Assembly (NCBI GenBank): GCA_020631105.1
Contig: JAHDHW010000025.1
Coordinates: 1 to 39,518, forward strand
Direction: 5' to 3'
Source: Saprospiraceae bacterium
GTDB taxonomy: Bacteria > Bacteroidota > Bacteroidia > Chitinophagales > Saprospiraceae
Length of the DNA stretch: 39,518 nucleotides
Part shown: piece after piece, positions 37,382 to 39,518 of the stretch
Layout of the letters: every line of letters begins with the position of its first letter
Numbering within the stretch: the stretch's first letter is position 1
Position numbers and translations under genes: made by a program
Notes under the pieces: generated by a model
Told to the model about the DNA's origin: nothing
Database searches by the model: none
What the model saw: only the letters and a program-made list of their open reading frames with translations

Positions 37382-39454
37382 ATGGTCAATTTCAAAAATA
37401 TCGTCGAACCTAAAACCCTGAAAAAAGCTTTTAGTCTGATGGCTCAGGCAAAAGCTTTGACAGAACTTTATGAGGAAAACTTCAAACTCGTTTCAAAATA
37501 TGTACATGCGACTTCGCGTGGGCACGAAGCGATTCAGCTAGCTGCTGCTTTGCAGTTGAAGCCACAGGATTTTGCGTTTCCATATTATCGGGATGATGCG
37601 TTTTTGTTAGGCATTGGGATGCAACCTTATGACCTAATGTTGCAATTGCTGGCGAAGCGGGAGGATCCGTTTTCAGGAGGACGTTCGTATTATGCTCACC
37701 CTAGTTTGAAAGACGAAGATAAACCCCAGATTCCGCACCAGTCCTCTGCAACAGGTATGCAAGCTATCCCTGCAACTGGTTCTGCGATGGGGATGCAGTA
37801 CAAAGAGAAACTGTCGATGGAACAGTGGGAGGATCATGAAGCACCGATAGTAGTTTGTTCAATTGGAGATGCAGCGATTACGGAAGGAGAAGTTGCGGAG
37901 GCATTTCAGATGGCTGCTTTGAAACAACTACCAATTTTATATTTGGTGCAGGATAATGAATGGGATATCTCGGCAAGTGCGGATGAAATTCGTGCGCAGA
38001 ATGCCGCAGAATATATTAGTGGATTTAAAGGGATTGAAGCAGTAAGTATTGACGGAAGTGATTTTAATGCATCCTACCTTACCCTTAAGCAAGTAGTGGA
38101 AACAATGCGTAAAGAACGTCGTCCGTTTTTGGTGCATGCGACAGTACCTTTGTTGAACCATCATACCTCTGGTGTTAGAATGGAATGGTACAGAGATGAC
38201 TTAGAAGAAGATAAATTAGAAGATCCATATCCGAAACTTATAGAGCTATTGCACGGAGCTGGAGTTTCAGCGACGGAGATCAGCGAATTAGAAGAAAATG
38301 CAAAAGCAAAAGTCCTGGAAGATTTTCAAAAAGCGCAGGCTGCTGAAGATCCGACAGCAGCGGATTTGTTGACGCATGATTATGCACCGACGCCAATCGT
38401 CGAAGAACAGGGCACACGAAGCCCAGAAGGCGGAGAGGAAGTGGTAATGGTTGATTGTGCTTTACATGCAGTGGAAGAATTAATGCGTGAAGATAAAGGC
38501 TGCTTGCTATATGGTCAGGATGTAGGTGCACGATTAGGAGGTGTTTTCCGGGAAGCTGCTACATTGGCACAGAAATTTGGTGATGACCGGGTATTTAATA
38601 CACCTATTCAGGAAGCATTTATCATTGGAAGCACGGTAGGAATGTCTGCAGTAGGCTTGAAACCAATTGTGGAAGTACAGTTTGCAGATTATATTTTTCC
38701 AGGCATTAATCAACTTTTTAGTGAGGTGTCGCGCTCTTGTTATTTATCGAATGGAAAGTTTCCGGTGAGTATGATTTTGCGAGTACCGATTGGCGCTTAT
38801 GGAAGTGGCGGGCCTTATCATTCTTCGAGTGTAGAGTCTATTGTTGCGAATATCAAAGGCGTGAAAATTGCTTACCCAAGTAATGGTGCTGACCTCAAAG
38901 GGTTGATGAAAGCAGCGTATCACGACCCGAATCCGGTGGTAATCTTTGAGCACAAAGGATTGTACTGGTCCAAAGTCAAAGGGACGGAAAAGGCAAGAGT
39001 GGTTGAACCTGCCGAAGACTATATCTTACCTTTTGGAAAGGGGAATATTGTATTGACGGCGGAAGATCAGTTGGTAGATTCTGGTAAGTCGATGTGCATT
39101 GTTACCTATGGTATGGGCGTGCACTGGGCACTTAATGCTGCGAAGCAGTTTCCGGGACAAATTGAAGTTTTGGACCTTCGAACCTTAAATCCAATTGATG
39201 AAAAACTTATTGAACAAACGGTAAATCGCCACGGTAAATGTCTGGTATTAACGGAGGAAACTATTAATAATTCTTTTGCACGTGCACTCGCTGGTAGAAT
39301 CCAAGAGATTTGCTTTGAACAATTGGATGCTCCGGTACGAACCTTAGGGTCAGTGAATATGCCGGCTATTCCTTTGAATAGTTTGTTAGAAGCGACGATG
39401 TTGCCTAATGCGGATCGGGTTGCTAAAGCAATAGAAGGCTTGTTAGATTATTAG
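37382..39454 (+). CDS. fused E1 alpha/beta 2-oxoacid (branched-chain type) dehydrogenase
   Basis: This is the thiamine-diphosphate E1 component that decarboxylates a 2-oxoacid and passes the acyl group to the lipoyl E2. The alpha half (1-330) has HATSRGHEAIQLAAA and the cofactor motif from Asp163 (GDAAITEGEVAEAFQ) to Asn192 (VQDNEW). The beta half (350-690) has YGQDVGARLGGVFREA, NTPIQEAFIIGSTVGMSAVGLKPIVEVQFAD and a closing transketolase C-domain (LDLRTLNPIDEKLIEQT). At 690 residues it is the single-chain form usual in Bacteroidota. Branched-chain oxoacids are the usual substrates. Its place behind paaZ suggests an aryl or branched-chain oxoacid feeding acyl-CoA into degradation, which is inference. 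No E2 or E3 gene is in the window. A terminator follows at 39484. Confidence 0.9.
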   Translation: MVNFKNIVEPKTLKKAFSLMAQAKALTELYEENFKLVSKYVHATSRGHEAIQLAAALQLKPQDFAFPYYRDDAFLLGIGMQPYDLMLQLLAKREDPFSGGRSYYAHPSLKDEDKPQIPHQSSATGMQAIPATGSAMGMQYKEKLSMEQWEDHEAPIVVCSIGDAAITEGEVAEAFQMAALKQLPILYLVQDNEWDISASADEIRAQNAAEYISGFKGIEAVSIDGSDFNASYLTLKQVVETMRKERRPFLVHATVPLLNHHTSGVRMEWYRDDLEEDKLEDPYPKLIELLHGAGVSATEISELEENAKAKVLEDFQKAQAAEDPTAADLLTHDYAPTPIVEEQGTRSPEGGEEVVMVDCALHAVEELMREDKGCLLYGQDVGARLGGVFREAATLAQKFGDDRVFNTPIQEAFIIGSTVGMSAVGLKPIVEVQFADYIFPGINQLFSEVSRSCYLSNGKFPVSMILRVPIGAYGSGGPYHSSSVESIVANIKGVKIAYPSNGADLKGLMKAAYHDPNPVVIFEHKGLYWSKVKGTEKARVVEPAEDYILPFGKGNIVLTAEDQLVDSGKSMCIVTYGMGVHWALNAAKQFPGQIEVLDLRTLNPIDEKLIEQTVNRHGKCLVLTEETINNSFARALAGRIQEICFEQLDAPVRTLGSVNMPAIPLNSLLEATMLPNADRVAKAIEGLLDY

Positions 39455-39483
39455 TGATTTAATATTATAGAGTTTTGTTAATT

Positions 39484-39518
39484 AGTGGTAGTATGACTGT
39501 AGGTCGTACTACCACTTT
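39484..39518 (+). terminator. intrinsic terminator after the E1 gene
   Basis: AGTGGTAGTA (39484-39493) pairs perfectly with TACTACCACT (39507-39516), and five more inner pairs (two G-T) leave a loop of only three bases. A T run starts at the window edge. It ends the tetR-paaZ-E1 region. Confidence 0.8.

Overview
The window looks like a chromosome segment of a free-living, probably marine or aquatic member of the Bacteroidota. The evidence is a FecR anti-sigma factor with a DUF4974-type C-terminus, an STN domain protein, a CarboxypepD_reg TonB-dependent receptor, a head-GIN (DUF2807) lipoprotein, and two large exported metalloproteases ending in type IX secretion (type A) sorting domains. Shine-Dalgarno sites are scarce and there are several TAnnTTTG promoter boxes, which is the Bacteroidota -7 consensus. 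A Saprospiraceae/Lewinella-like host is my best guess but is not proven. No rRNA, tRNA, CRISPR array, prophage or IS transposase was seen.

Layout. 1-7.2 kb is an envelope block: FecR anti-sigma factor, an STN protein fused to about ten LA_2272-type surface repeats, a small exported barrel-like protein, a TonB-dependent receptor and a DUF2807 lipoprotein flanked on both sides by strong RNA-like hairpins. 7.2-9.7 kb (minus strand) is a membrane-anchored GH113-like glycosidase followed by an alpha/beta hydrolase. 9.9-13.9 kb holds a YjjG-type HAD phosphatase, a small membrane protein, a 460-bp gap with a candidate small RNA (promoter, two inverted repeats, strong terminator) and a TPR sensor histidine kinase. 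13.9-19.1 kb holds an orphan urocanate hydratase (minus), an M43 metalloprotease, a Cys/Lys-rich exported small protein with a strong terminator, and a Nudix hydrolase (minus).

19.3-23.6 kb is a metabolic run: a cysteine-synthase/CBS-like PLP enzyme, a JmjC-like cupin oxygenase, an NAD epimerase/reductase and an SDR. It is interrupted by a 600-bp four-helix-bundle (S23/IVP family) cassette bounded by inverted arrays of a TTAGTGGG/GTGAGT-type repeat. 23.9-29.2 kb is one 1756-residue multidomain reprolysin-like protease. 29.4-32.3 kb has an alpha-oxoamine-synthase-family enzyme, a two-domain VOC protein and a translationally coupled TonB-domain lipoprotein. 32.3-33.9 kb (minus) is an ankyrin protein plus a small membrane protein.

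34.2-39.5 kb has a TetR regulator, a PaaZ homologue with an extra DUF1569/DinB-like C-terminus, and a fused E1 alpha/beta 2-oxoacid dehydrogenase. A perfect palindromic operator lies over the paaZ promoter, so this TetR-PaaZ-E1 unit is the best supported regulated operon. The most noteworthy unexplained items are the small RNA at 11.38-11.55 kb, the four-helix cassette, a family of hairpin-plus-tail interspersed elements sharing a 19-mer, and the structured RNA regions around the DUF2807 gene.
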